Notes: a model not told the origin generated them from the sequence alone. Shown: positions 43,461 to 52,955, counted from the stretch's first letter. The stretch: DNA of 64,000 bases from Pseudocoprococcus catus (GCF_902381825.1 NZ_LR698973.1:556878-620877), one strand, 5' to 3'. Numbers and translations are program-made.

Positions 43461-45678
43461 AAAGGAATTACGTTCGTATTTTACATCCATGACGGGCTAT
43501 ATCTGCATGGCCTTTATGCTGGTTGTGATCGGCATCTATTATGCGGTGATCAATCTGTCTTCGGGCTATCCGTATTTCGGCTACACATTGTCCTGCGTCA
43601 TTGTCTTATTCCTTTTGATGACACCGGTACTGACAATGCGTATCCTTGCGGAGGAGAAAAACCGGAAGACGGATCAGCTGCTTTTGACGGCACCTGTTTC
43701 ACTCTGGAAAATTGTCATTGGTAAATATCTGGCGATGGTGACAGTATTCGGCCTGGCCCTGCTGATCACCTGCTTTTATCCGTTGATTCTCAGCCGGTTC
43801 GGTACCGTTTCCCTGTCGATGGCTTATACAGCCATTTTGGGTTATTTCCTGTATGGTGCAGCCTGCATTGCCATTGGCCTGTTTATCTCATCAGTAACGG
43901 AGAGTCAGGTTATTGCAGCACTGCTGACATTCTTTGTGCTGCTTGTATTTTATATTACGGGTACGATCACAAAATCATTGCCGTCAACGGCGGTGGCATC
44001 CTTTGTTATCTGGATTTTTGTCATCCTTTTTGCGGCATGGCTGGTTTATAATCTGACCGCCAATCTAAAGATTGCGCTGGCAGCAGGTATTGCTGCGGAA
44101 GCAGTCAATATTATCATTTTCTTTGTAAAATCAGACTGGATGGCAGGTTCAGTGGCAAAAGCACTGGGTGCCTTTAATATGACATCCTTTTTCTCCAACT
44201 TTGGCTCAGGCGTTTTTGATGTGACAGGCATTGTCTATTATCTATCCATCATCGGATTCTGTATCTTCCTGACGATTCAGGCTATCCAGAGAAAACGCTG
44301 GGGCGGCGATGCCCTGATGACAGCCGTTGTGCTGGCCATCGTTGTGGTGATCAATCTGGTAGTGGGTCAGATTCCGGTGAAATATACACAGTTTGACCTG
44401 ACGGATAATCAGCTTTATACGATTACTGATCAGACGAAGGAGTTCGTCAAGGGATTGGATTCGGATGTGGATGTTTATCTGGTTGCCCAGAGCGGACAGG
44501 AGGATAAACAGATCCAGAAAGTGCTGGAACGTTATGAGTCTCTGTCCAGTCATATCAAAGTGCATACAAAGGATCCGGTGGTCAATCCGTCCTTTACGAA
44601 ACAATATACAGACAGTTCATTGTCAGACAACAGCCTGATCGTTGTGTGTGGGGACAAATATAAAGTCATCAATTACAGTGATATTTATCAGTCGAAATTT
44701 AATTATTCCACATACAGCAGTCAGACAACCGGGTTTGACGCAGAAGGTCAGCTGACCAGTGCCATTGATTATGTGACATCAGATACAATGCCGAAACTGT
44801 ATACACTGACAGGCCATGATGAAGCATCCCTTTCTGATACACTGACCAGCCAGATTGAAAAGGAAAATATTGATATAGAAGAGCTGAATCTTGTAACAAG
44901 TGAATCTGTACCGGATGATGCAGACTGTCTGATGATCAACGGACCACAGAAGGATATTACAGCGGACGAAAAGGATCGAATCCTGTCTTATATGGAAAAT
45001 GGCGGCCATGTGCTGATATTCACGGATTATACAGAAACGGATATGCCGAATCTGGCAGAACTTTTGAATAATTATGGTCTCTCCACAAGTGCGGGCTTGA
45101 TTTTTGAAGGCAACAGCCAGTATTATTATCCGGGGTATCCATCCTATCTGATTCCGAGAATCCAGAGTGCCGATGCAGTGGGCAGCATGACATCCAAGAA
45201 TCTGGTGCTGATGCCGTATGCACAGAATATCAATATTTCTGATGATGTGCGAAGCACTGTGACAACAGAAGCTCTTTTGCAGACAAGCAGCAAGTCGTAT
45301 ATTAAAACGGATCTGAAGAATCTGACAACAACGGAAAAAGCTTCAGGTGATGAAGAGGGACCGTTTACAGTGGGTGCTGCAGTCACTGAAAATTATAATG
45401 ATGTGGAGACAAAACTGGTTTATTTCTCATCCTCAGCAATCTTGGATGAAAATATGAATCAGGCTGTGTCCGGCGGTAATTATGAACTCATCAGCAACGT
45501 GATGAGCTGGATGATCGATAAAGAAGAAAGTATTTCCATACCGACCAAGAGCCTTTCCACAACCTATCTGACAGTGACAGCTGCAGATGCGGGATTCTGG
45601 GGTGCCGTTGTCATCCTGATTCCGGCGGCCCTTGTGATTGGCGGCGGTGTCGTATGGTTTAGAAGGAGGCGTAAATAG
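43444..45678 (+). CDS. Fused ABC-2 permease and GldG-type auxiliary protein
   Basis: A 744-residue protein. The N-terminal 240 residues hold six membrane segments of an ABC-2 permease (GldF-like, starting AIYKKELRSYFTSMTGYICMAF). A further hydrophobic stretch leads into an extracytoplasmic GldG/ABC_transp_aux domain (about 310-700; YTQFDLTDNQLYTITDQTKEF is the typical entry) and a C-terminal membrane anchor with RRRRK. In gliding Bacteroidetes GldF and GldG are separate; fusion is usual in Firmicutes. ATG 43444 follows GGAGG. Substrate unknown. Confidence 0.9.
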   Translation: MTAIYKKELRSYFTSMTGYICMAFMLVVIGIYYAVINLSSGYPYFGYTLSCVIVLFLLMTPVLTMRILAEEKNRKTDQLLLTAPVSLWKIVIGKYLAMVTVFGLALLITCFYPLILSRFGTVSLSMAYTAILGYFLYGAACIAIGLFISSVTESQVIAALLTFFVLLVFYITGTITKSLPSTAVASFVIWIFVILFAAWLVYNLTANLKIALAAGIAAEAVNIIIFFVKSDWMAGSVAKALGAFNMTSFFSNFGSGVFDVTGIVYYLSIIGFCIFLTIQAIQRKRWGGDALMTAVVLAIVVVINLVVGQIPVKYTQFDLTDNQLYTITDQTKEFVKGLDSDVDVYLVAQSGQEDKQIQKVLERYESLSSHIKVHTKDPVVNPSFTKQYTDSSLSDNSLIVVCGDKYKVINYSDIYQSKFNYSTYSSQTTGFDAEGQLTSAIDYVTSDTMPKLYTLTGHDEASLSDTLTSQIEKENIDIEELNLVTSESVPDDADCLMINGPQKDITADEKDRILSYMENGGHVLIFTDYTETDMPNLAELLNNYGLSTSAGLIFEGNSQYYYPGYPSYLIPRIQSADAVGSMTSKNLVLMPYAQNINISDDVRSTVTTEALLQTSSKSYIKTDLKNLTTTEKASGDEEGPFTVGAAVTENYNDVETKLVYFSSSAILDENMNQAVSGGNYELISNVMSWMIDKEESISIPTKSLSTTYLTVTAADAGFWGAVVILIPAALVIGGGVVWFRRRRK

Positions 45679-45681
45679 CAT

Positions 45682-47154
45682 ATGAAGAACAGGAAAAAAG
45701 CGCTTATAATTGCTATCATCTGCCTAGCGGCGGCAGCTGTTCTTTATTTACTCGTTGTGAAGCTGAGTCAGAGGTCGAAGGATGCGGACAGCTCTGATGA
45801 CTCTCTGGTGATCAGCAGTGTGGACAGTGGTCAGATTACAGCCATTTCTTATGAAAAAGACGGCAAAAGTCTCTCCTTTAGGAAGGAGGACGGCACCTGG
45901 TATAATGCGGAGGACAAGAGTTTTCCGGTTGACCAGGACAGCCTGACGACCATGACCAATGCCCTGGGTGCGGTTTCAGCTACCCGAAAACTGGATTCAC
46001 CGGAAGATTTGTCGGAATATGGTCTGGATTCGCCGGTATTGACTGTGCGATATATGGCCAGTGACGGCAAAGAGGCAGAATTTACCGTGGGTGATACCAA
46101 TGATGCGGCCGGTGGGTCCTATCTGAAAATCAGTGGAGATGATGCGGTTTACCTGGTGGCGTCCGATTTTGCCGATACGTTCAATTCGGATATCTATCAA
46201 CTGGCGGATATGGAGAGCTTCCCAACCATCACATCGGACAGCATTACGGATATCAATGTCAAATCCGGCAGCCATACACTGGAAATTAAGAATGACAGCG
46301 ATGGCGGCAGGATAGTTCTTGAAAACGGTGAGGAAAAAGAGAATTGTGCATCATCATCTGTAACACAGTTTATCAACACTGTGACAGGCATCACATTTAA
46401 GAGCCATGTAGAGTATAATTGCAAAGATTTGTCGAAATATGGCCTGGACAAACCGACAGCGGACATTTCTGTGGATTATACCACAGCAGAGACAGTGACA
46501 GAAACATCAGCAGAAAGTGTACAGGAAACTGCAGATACAGAAGAAACAGAGTCTGAAACGGAAACTGTTGAGGTGGCCAAACAGCTGATACTGCATATCG
46601 GCAGTCAGAATGAAGACGGCGATTACTATGCAGCCTTAGATGGTTCAAAAGAAGTCCATGTTGTCAGCGGTGATACGATCAAAGAACTGGTTGAAAAGAA
46701 AGCAGCGGATTTTACGGATAATACGATTTTGTCCGGTTCTCTGAATAATGCAAAGGGTATCGATGTTGCCATCGGCAGTGACAGCTGGCATCTGGTAAAG
46801 CAAGAAGTTGCCAAAGCGGATGATCTGGCGGACAGTGCAGAAACTGAGGCAGAGACAGAAGAAAAATGGTATGCCGGAGATACAGAAATTGCTTTGACAG
46901 ATTTATCTTCTGCCTACAGTGATCTTTCAGGCATGTCGGCGGAGAAGATTCTGGATACAGCGGCAAAATCAACCGGTGATGCGGCCATCAGTGTTACTGT
47001 CAAGTGGGAAGATGATACCGAGACAACCGTATCATTTACAGTCTATGACAGCAGCTTCCATCTGGCAGAAATCAACGGTGAGGCCAGAAAACTGGTGAAT
47101 AAGCGGGATGTCGAAAAACTTGTTGAAGATATGACGGCGCTTCTCAAAAAATAA
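45682..47154 (+). CDS. DUF4340 membrane-anchored protein
   Basis: A 490-residue protein with an N-terminal membrane segment (about 7-27) and an extracytoplasmic part composed of two DUF4340-like repeats: FRKEDGTWYNAEDKSFPVDQD and SEYGLDSPVLTVRY, then SKYGLDKPTADISVDY and WHLVKQEV. Two Thr/Glu-rich linkers separate the repeats. DUF4340 genes typically follow GldA/GldFG-type ABC genes, as here (3-base gap), and the protein is probably part of that complex. Confidence 0.88.
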   Translation: MKNRKKALIIAIICLAAAAVLYLLVVKLSQRSKDADSSDDSLVISSVDSGQITAISYEKDGKSLSFRKEDGTWYNAEDKSFPVDQDSLTTMTNALGAVSATRKLDSPEDLSEYGLDSPVLTVRYMASDGKEAEFTVGDTNDAAGGSYLKISGDDAVYLVASDFADTFNSDIYQLADMESFPTITSDSITDINVKSGSHTLEIKNDSDGGRIVLENGEEKENCASSSVTQFINTVTGITFKSHVEYNCKDLSKYGLDKPTADISVDYTTAETVTETSAESVQETADTEETESETETVEVAKQLILHIGSQNEDGDYYAALDGSKEVHVVSGDTIKELVEKKAADFTDNTILSGSLNNAKGIDVAIGSDSWHLVKQEVAKADDLADSAETEAETEEKWYAGDTEIALTDLSSAYSDLSGMSAEKILDTAAKSTGDAAISVTVKWEDDTETTVSFTVYDSSFHLAEINGEARKLVNKRDVEKLVEDMTALLKK

Positions 47155-47180
47155 AAAAGTGTGCAGCTTCAAGCAACAGC

Positions 47181-47230
47181 AAAGGGCTTTCAATGGAACA
47201 AAATCGTTTTCGTTGAAAGTCCCTTTTTTT
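47181..47230 (+). terminator. Terminator of the ABC/DUF4340 operon
   Basis: AAAGGGCTTTCAA pairs with TTGAAAGTCCCTTT and is followed by seven T. Confidence 0.85.
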
Positions 47231-47243
47231 ACTTCAGGATTGA

Positions 47244-47272
47244 TTGCGACCGGGGAGAGAAAATGGTATGAT
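47244..47272 (+). promoter_or_regulatory. Promoter of the zinc-ribbon/TPM pair
   Basis: TTGCGA (47244-47249) and TATGAT (47267-47272), spacer 17. Confidence 0.6.
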
Positions 47273-47341
47273 TAAGGTAATGTTTGGGTGAAGAGATATA
47301 GGGTCAGGAAAAAATAAATTTATGATACAGGGAGAATAACA

Positions 47342-48352
47342 ATGATTGTGAATTTTAGCTGTCCGAACTGTGGGGCAGATATGTCATATGATATCAAGCT
47401 TGGAAAGCTTCACTGTGCGCATTGTGATCACAGTGAGGATATCCGACCGGATGAGGAGAATTATAAGAATGCGGCCGAAGAACCGGCAGATAAACAGCGC
47501 TATTGTGTGAATTGCGGCGGCCTTTTGCCAGCGGGAGGCAAAACCTGTGCCACGCACTGTGAATACTGTGGGGCACCGTTGGTGATGGCGGACCGCCTGA
47601 GCGGAGACTGGCGGCCGGCCTATGTGCTGCCTTTTGAACTGGACAGGGAGAAAGCGGAGGCAGCCTTCAGAAAATGGTGTCATAACGGTCGATTTTCGCC
47701 GAAGGGCTTTATGGCGGCAAAGAATATCCAGCGTCTGCAGCCTTTGTACATTCCATATTGGCTGTATGATATGAATGCCAGTGTGGATGTCCGGGGAACG
47801 GCAACCCGGGTGAATATTTATGTGCGTGGCGAAACAGAATACACGGAGACGGACTTCTTTGATGTGCGGAGAAAAATGCGTCTGGAATATACAAAAGTAC
47901 CCCATGACGCATCAGAGAAAATGGACGATACCCTGATGGCAAAGCTGGAGCCCTATCGTTTTGACACATTGAAAACTTTCCAGATTCCGTATCTGGCAGG
48001 ATTTGAGGCGGATCAGGGAGATTATCGTTCAGAGGATTTACTGCCCCAGGTGAAGCAGCAGGTGGCCGGATATGCTGCAGAATACGCCCGTTCAACGATT
48101 TCCGGTTACACAAGTGTACATATTGACCATCAACAGATGGACTATGACCATATCAGCAGCAATTATGTGTATCTGCCAATCTGGTTTATTTCCTATCGCT
48201 ACAGGGACAAAGATTATATATTTGCCATGAATGGCCAGACAGGTAAGGTCATTGGTGAACCGCCTGTGAGCAGAGGCAAAGTGGCAGGCTGGTTTGCAGG
48301 CATTTCGGCAGCGGCCTTTGCGATTCTGATGGTGATTGGAGGGCTGTTGTAA
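47342..48352 (+). CDS. Membrane protein with N-terminal zinc ribbons
   Basis: A 336-residue protein. Two zinc ribbons open it (CPNCGADM ... CAHCDHS and CVNCGGLL ... CEYCGAPL). A long beta-rich domain follows (LQPLYIPYWLYDM ... VYLPIWFISYRYRDKDYIFAMNGQTGKVIGEPP, characteristic of this TFIIB-ribbon-like family) and a C-terminal membrane segment (about 315-334). Its stop overlaps the ATG of the TPM gene by one base, so the two are translated together. Role unknown; possibly a membrane-stress or folding function with the TPM partner. Confidence 0.82.
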   Translation: MIVNFSCPNCGADMSYDIKLGKLHCAHCDHSEDIRPDEENYKNAAEEPADKQRYCVNCGGLLPAGGKTCATHCEYCGAPLVMADRLSGDWRPAYVLPFELDREKAEAAFRKWCHNGRFSPKGFMAAKNIQRLQPLYIPYWLYDMNASVDVRGTATRVNIYVRGETEYTETDFFDVRRKMRLEYTKVPHDASEKMDDTLMAKLEPYRFDTLKTFQIPYLAGFEADQGDYRSEDLLPQVKQQVAGYAAEYARSTISGYTSVHIDHQQMDYDHISSNYVYLPIWFISYRYRDKDYIFAMNGQTGKVIGEPPVSRGKVAGWFAGISAAAFAILMVIGGLL

Positions 48353-49248
48353 TGAAAAAAATATTGAATTTTCTGATGGTGATGCTGTTGGTCATGGGCC
48401 TTGGAATGGCGTCAGTGATGACAGCCTTTCAGGCAGAAGCCGCGGAGACGGCAGAAACGGCCGGTGAAACAGTATCAGCCGCAGAGACTGTATTGACAGC
48501 GAATCAGGATGGGGAGGCAGCGGCTGATGCGAGTATGTCAGCCAGCGGTATTTATGATGAGGCGGATCTTTTGTCGGCGGATGAGGAAGCGTCACTTTTG
48601 ACTAAACTGGAAAAATATTCTGAGAGATACAGTGCAGATATCGCTATTGTGACAACGGATGATGCAGGAGGATTGAGTGCTCAGGCTTATGCAGATGCCT
48701 ATGCGGAAAAAATCGGTCAATCCATGTCGAGAGATGAATATCCGGGTATTTTGTTTCTGATTGATATGGATAATCGGCAGATTTATATGGCGACACAGGG
48801 ACAGGCCATGAATTATTATGATGATTATAGAATCAATAAAGTGCTGGATAATTGCTATAATCACATCACAGATGGCGATTATAAGGGCACCTGCGATGCT
48901 TTCCTGAAAGGTGTCCGTGATTATATGGGGCGCTCCACAGATAGAAGTGCCCGCATGGATGCATTTGGTGTGCTGCTTCGACTGATTATCGCTATTGTCA
49001 TCGGCGCAGTTGTGACTTTTGCCATGGTATTCAGACGCGGCGGCCGTGTGACAACCAACAGCCGGACGTACTTTGACGCATCCGGTTCACATCTGGATGC
49101 CAAAGAGGATCGCTTTATGAACCGGACGGTAACAAGACGTCATATTGAGAAACCGAAGGGCGGAGGCGGTTCCGGCGGCTCAGGCGGAGGCGGCGTGCAT
49201 ATGAGCAGCGGCGGAGGTACCCACGGGGGCGGCGGCCGGAGCTTTTAA
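48352..49248 (+). CDS. TPM domain protein (YgcG-like)
   Basis: A 298-residue secreted membrane protein: signal peptide (about 1-31), an Ala/Glu/Thr-rich spacer, a TPM (Psb32/YgcG) domain with IYDEADLLSADEEASLLTKLE, SADIAIVTTDD, and GILFLIDMDNRQIYMAT, then one membrane segment (about 209-226) and a Gly/Ser-rich C-terminus ending GGGGRSF, the usual style of this family. Function in bacteria is not settled. Confidence 0.88.
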   Translation: MKKILNFLMVMLLVMGLGMASVMTAFQAEAAETAETAGETVSAAETVLTANQDGEAAADASMSASGIYDEADLLSADEEASLLTKLEKYSERYSADIAIVTTDDAGGLSAQAYADAYAEKIGQSMSRDEYPGILFLIDMDNRQIYMATQGQAMNYYDDYRINKVLDNCYNHITDGDYKGTCDAFLKGVRDYMGRSTDRSARMDAFGVLLRLIIAIVIGAVVTFAMVFRRGGRVTTNSRTYFDASGSHLDAKEDRFMNRTVTRRHIEKPKGGGGSGGSGGGGVHMSSGGGTHGGGGRSF

Positions 49249-49252
49249 ATTG

Positions 49253-49723
49253 CTAATCGTCCACCACGTTTTTCTTAAATCCTACGGTATAATTTCGAGG
49301 AAAACCAATACGATAATAAAATTCATGTGCGTCGGTGCGATGGATGGAAGATGTCAGATTGACATAGCGTCCGTTGTGTCGGCGCACATAGTCTTCTACA
49401 TACTGCATCAGGGCCTGACCATATCCCTGCTGGCGGTAATTTTCATCAATCACCAGATTCTCAAGGGAATAATAAAAGCGGGCTTTGGCCGTCAGATCAA
49501 GACATTTGCTGAGGGTAATGGTTCCCGCCAGCTTGTCTGCATCGTCAAAAATACCCACCAGATGATAATGCGGGTCATCTTTCACTTCTTCCAGAACGCG
49601 AATCATGTCTTGGATGTCTGAGGTCCAGTCATCCTCCAGCTGGCAGTAGAGACGGTGCAGGTCTGTGTAATCTTTGGGGGTAATCTCATGTATCTTCATA
49701 AACTTATTTGTATTGCCTTTCAT
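49253..49723 (-). CDS. GNAT family N-acetyltransferase
   Basis: A 156-residue (or 148, from the Met at 49699) acetyltransferase. The acetyl-CoA loop is VIDENYRQQGYGQALM, preceded by the strand YSLENLVI, and the C-terminal HEFYYRIGF helix-strand is typical. Substrate unknown. No clear ribosome site distinguishes the two starts. Convergent with the TPM gene with a four-base gap. Confidence 0.87.
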   Translation of the reverse strand: MKGNTNKFMKIHEITPKDYTDLHRLYCQLEDDWTSDIQDMIRVLEEVKDDPHYHLVGIFDDADKLAGTITLSKCLDLTAKARFYYSLENLVIDENYRQQGYGQALMQYVEDYVRRHNGRYVNLTSSIHRTDAHEFYYRIGFPRNYTVGFKKNVVDD

Positions 49724-49825
49724 AGTTTTTTCGATTGGTTCTTAATAGTTTAATTTGTAGAAAACAAAAACATAGTCGGTAACTAGCCTGTGGATTTAAG
49801 TCTTTCCACACCAAAATTAGGAATA

Positions 49826-49859
49826 GAAAACCCCTCGGAGTGCCGTCCGAGGGGTTTTC
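49826..49859. terminator. Strong hairpin between accessory genes
   Basis: GAAAACCCCTCGG (49826-49838) pairs perfectly with 49847-49859, ending in TTTTC on one strand and reversed on the other. It lies upstream of the GNAT gene, so ends transcripts from neither gene clearly; possibly a relic or terminator of a lost gene. Confidence 0.7.
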
Positions 49860-49994
49860 GTTGCTGTTCACTATGGAATAGCATTATCTTTTTGCCTACT
49901 GGCATTATAGCATATGTTATGTGGTATTACAATATGTAAATTAGGGCAAAAATTTTAAGTTTTCGGATTGTTAGGTACCTTAATACCATATTTT

Positions 49995-50489
49995 CTAAAA
50001 ACGTTTCGCAACAGCTATATTGGGAATAAAGTAAATCGCATAGTTATCAACAACGGTATAAACGCCGTATTTGCTTCGGTAACAGGCCAGGGCTTCTTCG
50101 AGATAATCTTCCGTAACATCCAGATATTCTGCCATCTCATAGCGGTTCTGGCAGTGATGTTCAAAAGCACGGATAATACCGCGCAGTCCGATCAGGCGGT
50201 TATATCCCCACAGGCGGGCATCCAATTCCTGCTGTCGGCTGTTCACATTCTTCAAATCGGTAATATCACCGACGCTTGTAAAGTGATGGCCCATTTCTTC
50301 GGCAAGAATAGAGGTCTTCTCTGCGGTGGTCTTCAGCTGTGAATCCAGCGCAATATGGCCATCTACATAGAGACCGTTCAGACGTTTCTCTCCGGTGCTG
50401 TCTCCGTTTAGGTCAACAGATTCATGAACGTGTACCTGTTCATCATCGGCATCCTGCAATAATTCTTCATAAGTATTCAGGTGAATCAC
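49995..50489 (-). CDS. ImmA/IrrE-like metallopeptidase
   Basis: A 164-residue DUF955-type protein. The active-site region reads ILAEEMGHHFTS: the Glu and following His pair are there, but the first His of HExxH is Glu, as often in the phage-encoded branch. Partners of this family cleave or inactivate an XRE repressor encoded next to them. Here it overlaps the XRE gene by 4 bases (ATGA), so they are co-translated. Marker of an integrated element or its relic. Confidence 0.85.
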   Translation of the reverse strand: MIHLNTYEELLQDADDEQVHVHESVDLNGDSTGEKRLNGLYVDGHIALDSQLKTTAEKTSILAEEMGHHFTSVGDITDLKNVNSRQQELDARLWGYNRLIGLRGIIRAFEHHCQNRYEMAEYLDVTEDYLEEALACYRSKYGVYTVVDNYAIYFIPNIAVAKRF

Positions 50490-50821
50490 TTCCTTTGATC
50501 ATCGAACTTGATAAAGGCGGCAAAAGCCTTAATCTTCTCAATCTGTTCAGGTGTAAATTCATTACCGTCAAAATGAGCGGCAATGGTGGTTGGTTTCTCA
50601 GGTGCGTAGCCAAATGTGCCGAGGACATCTTCGACACCGTAGGCACGGCACATGACTAAAAGGGCGTCAGGGGTGGGCTGGCTGTTGCCGTTCTCCCAGC
50701 TGTAAATTGTCTTCTCGGATGCTTTAAAACCATTGGCAGTTAGTAATTCAGACATTTCCCGCACGGACTTCCCCGCTGCAACTCTGCATTTTCTTAAGGT
50801 TTCACCTACAGTGCTTTTCAT
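50486..50821 (-). CDS. XRE-family transcriptional regulator
   Basis: A 111-residue protein with an N-terminal helix-turn-helix (about 6-65: LRKCRVAAGKSVREMSELL ... ASEKTIYSWENGNSQPTPDALLVMC) and a short C-terminal part. The partner of the adjacent ImmA-like protein; such pairs control excision or lytic genes of mobile elements. AAGGAGA precedes the ATG. No other phage or ICE genes are beside it. Confidence 0.9.
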   Translation of the reverse strand: MKSTVGETLRKCRVAAGKSVREMSELLTANGFKASEKTIYSWENGNSQPTPDALLVMCRAYGVEDVLGTFGYAPEKPTTIAAHFDGNEFTPEQIEKIKAFAAFIKFDDQRK

Positions 50822-51029
50822 TGAAAAAATCTCCTTCTATCATCAGTTGTCTTGTGAAATATCAGTACCCTTATAAAGAACAGTCATAACAGAAACATAG
50901 ATACTGTTTCGGCTGATCGAAATGAAGCATCTGGGATACTGAGAGTTCCATGCATTTTCATTTTCTGAGATTATTATACCATTCTCCCAGAAACTCGTCA
51001 ACAATTTCTGGAAATATGAGAAATTGCTA

Positions 51030-51058
51030 TTGACAATTTATGAAAATGGGAATATAAT
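51030..51058 (+). promoter_or_regulatory. Second copy of the rhs promoter
   Basis: TTGACA (51030-51035) and TATAAT (51053-51058), spacer 17, followed by a leader nearly identical to 24117-24285. The similarity starts near the -35 box. Confidence 0.9.
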
Positions 51059-51130
51059 AACCTCAACATCACGAAAACTAAGAAAATCAGACAAGATATT
51101 CTTCAAATGTAAGAATGCATGTGAGAAAGA

Positions 51131-51475
51131 ATGTCTGAGAAAAGCAGAACTCAATGCGGAAAACCTGTTTCTGGAAATTCGAGAATGCAGTTGGAATTCC
51201 GGGCTGGGGCTGTCGTGATGATGGCATGGCAACATTATCTGTATGACGGCAGCGGCCAGCTGATGGCTATCCGTTATAAGGGTGCGGATCACTATTATAT
51301 CCGTAACGGCCTGATGACGATCACAGGACTGATTGACGCCAATGGTACAGCTGTAGTAAACTACAGATATGACAGCTGGGGTATACTGACCGGCATCACA
51401 GGCAGCATGGCAGGGACACTTGGAAAGGACAACCCGTACAGATTTAAGGGAGTAAGAGGCTGGGAGAGATATTGA
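51131..51475 (+). pseudogene. Collapsed rhs copy: leader ORF fused to 3' core fragment
   Basis: A 114-codon frame. Residues 1-31 are the leader ORF also found at 24189. At about 51228 it jumps to sequence matching the rhs core 30112-30338 (WQHYLYDGSGQLMAIRYKG to NPYRFKG). At 51450 it leaves the core and ends after VRGWERY. About 5.8 kb of rhs coding is therefore missing relative to the intact gene, and the toxin tip is gone. The surviving core is strongly conserved at DNA level, suggesting recent descent or gene conversion. Confidence 0.85.
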
Positions 51476-52044
51476 CATTGAGTGAGGAAGATTTATTGGT
51501 AATTCAGGCAGCGGATGATGGGGCTTCTGTACTATTTGGCGTGATTCTAACAAATTTACTTGTGATAATTTTAAAATGGGAGAATGATGTATGGTGGTGG
51601 ACGATTCTATTAATTATCATTTCATTATTATCGTTAAGACCAGTGTTTGTTGGAAATGAAACCCTTATTTTAAGTGAAGCAGGTATAGTAATAAAAGATG
51701 GTAAATATAAGAGACAGTATTTATGGGATGAGCTGCCTGTGAAACGAATAAATGCTAATTGTGTTAATTTAGGCAGAGGAATAAATAAGTATCATGAATG
51801 TATTGTTTTTTCCAAGAGTCGATTTTTAAGACCTCGATTTTTAAATCCAGTATATATCAAAATGTTGTTTAATCGGTCTGTTTTTTGTATATATCTGAAA
51901 AATGGAGACGAAAAAAGCAAGAATATAGAGTGTTTTCAAGGTGCTATAGAAAAAGACATTATTGTGGAAAAATTAAAGGAATGGCATGTAGAATTGGAGG
52001 ATAATAAACCTGAGGAAAGACCTCCTTGGAAAGAACAAATTTAG
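51472..52044 (+). CDS. Orphan immunity-like protein (two membrane segments, PH-like domain)
   Basis: A 190-residue relative of the protein at 31082-31669. Aligned features are two hydrophobic N-terminal segments (about 18-34 and 41-57), LSEAGIVIKDGKYKRQYLWDEL, YHECIVFSKSRF, FCIYLKNGDE, and EKLKEWHVELEDN before an ending in PPWKEQI. It overlaps the end of the collapsed rhs frame. Kept open while its toxin gene is broken, as expected for an immunity gene retained for protection. Confidence 0.6.
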   Translation: MTLSEEDLLVIQAADDGASVLFGVILTNLLVIILKWENDVWWWTILLIIISLLSLRPVFVGNETLILSEAGIVIKDGKYKRQYLWDELPVKRINANCVNLGRGINKYHECIVFSKSRFLRPRFLNPVYIKMLFNRSVFCIYLKNGDEKSKNIECFQGAIEKDIIVEKLKEWHVELEDNKPEERPPWKEQI

Positions 52045-52057
52045 TGTGTAGACATGG

Positions 52058-52330
52058 ATGGTTGACTTTGGGGCAGCGACAGTTGTAGGAGGAATTGCTG
52101 GAAAAATAGGTGGTTCAGGTGTAAATGGGAGAAAATTACGAGGTATATATAGACGAGCTAATGATGTTATAAAAACGGTAAAGTCTGCCAGAAGGATTGC
52201 AAAATATGTAGCTAAAAAGACTGCTATTAAGGTAACGGTAAAAAGTGGAGTAAAGCAAACTGTTAAAGCGGGATTTTTTTCAAATATTACGAATTTTGTT
52301 AGAAAATTGTTTACAAAGAGCAGAGTATAG
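52058..52330 (+). CDS. Orphan toxin-tail-like fragment
   Basis: A 90-codon frame beginning MVDFGAATVVGGIAGKIGGSG, a glycine-rich hydrophobic stretch like those joining Rhs cores to toxin tips, then a strongly basic helix-rich part (KTVKSARRIAKYVAKKTAIK). There is no clear ribosome site, and no Rhs core in front. It fits a displaced C-terminal tip left in an orphan toxin-immunity array. Function not recognised. Confidence 0.5.
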   Translation: MVDFGAATVVGGIAGKIGGSGVNGRKLRGIYRRANDVIKTVKSARRIAKYVAKKTAIKVTVKSGVKQTVKAGFFSNITNFVRKLFTKSRV

Positions 52331-52339
52331 GAGGAGAGT

Positions 52340-52842
52340 GTGAAGAAATATTACGATTATTATGTGAATAGGAGAAATACGCCTCATCTGGATTTGTATA
52401 CGAAGTTAATTGGCATGTTTTATTTCTGGAATGGCATGAACTTTATATTGGGCAGTGCATATGCTTTGTCCATAGGACAAAAAAATTAGCTGTTAGTGGA
52501 TTGTTTCTTGGTATATTGATGTGTAGTTTGATTAAGGACAAGACTACAGATAAGAGAAAAAGTCAAAGAGACTTGAAAGCTGTTATTGGGGATGGAATAA
52601 TATATGCTATATGTGCTTTGGGAATCTCCTATGTGTTGTCATTTTGGTTATTGCTCCTTGTGTATATTTTAGAAATGATTTATGTAGCTTGGGTTATCTT
52701 CATATATTTCAAACAGCAAAATGGACAAAGGTCCAGAAAGCAGAGAAGAAAAAAAAGAGTATTAGTGCTTGGAAAAAAGGAGCACAATAGAGATACGTTT
52801 TATATTCTGTACGAAATTTGTAATGTGTATTACATTGTCTGA
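52340..52842 (+). pseudogene. Small membrane protein gene split by a frameshift at an A7 tract
   Basis: GTG at 52340 follows AGGAGGAG and reads 49 residues (MKKYYDYYVNRRNTPHLDLY and onward) to TAG at 52487. One-base slippage in the run of seven A at 52479-52485 would join it to the frame ending at 52842, which continues SGLFLGILMCSL with two further hydrophobic segments and a basic tail. The joined product of about 165 residues looks like a single membrane protein, probably an immunity protein for the preceding toxin tail. Confidence 0.6.
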
Positions 52843-52955
52843 CACAAAAGCAGTATTTATGCGGGTAGAAGGGACAGAAAGGTTTATATAATTAAGAGTC
52901 AGCAGAATTAGCTGCTGCCTCAAAAAGATTTGGTCATGCCAGGGGGAAGAAAGTC

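Noticed and set aside
49141..49245. Gly-rich tract of the TPM protein as a repeat or CRISPR-like array
   Set aside because: It is simple low-complexity coding sequence usual for the C-terminus of this family. No direct repeats with spacers occur anywhere in the window.
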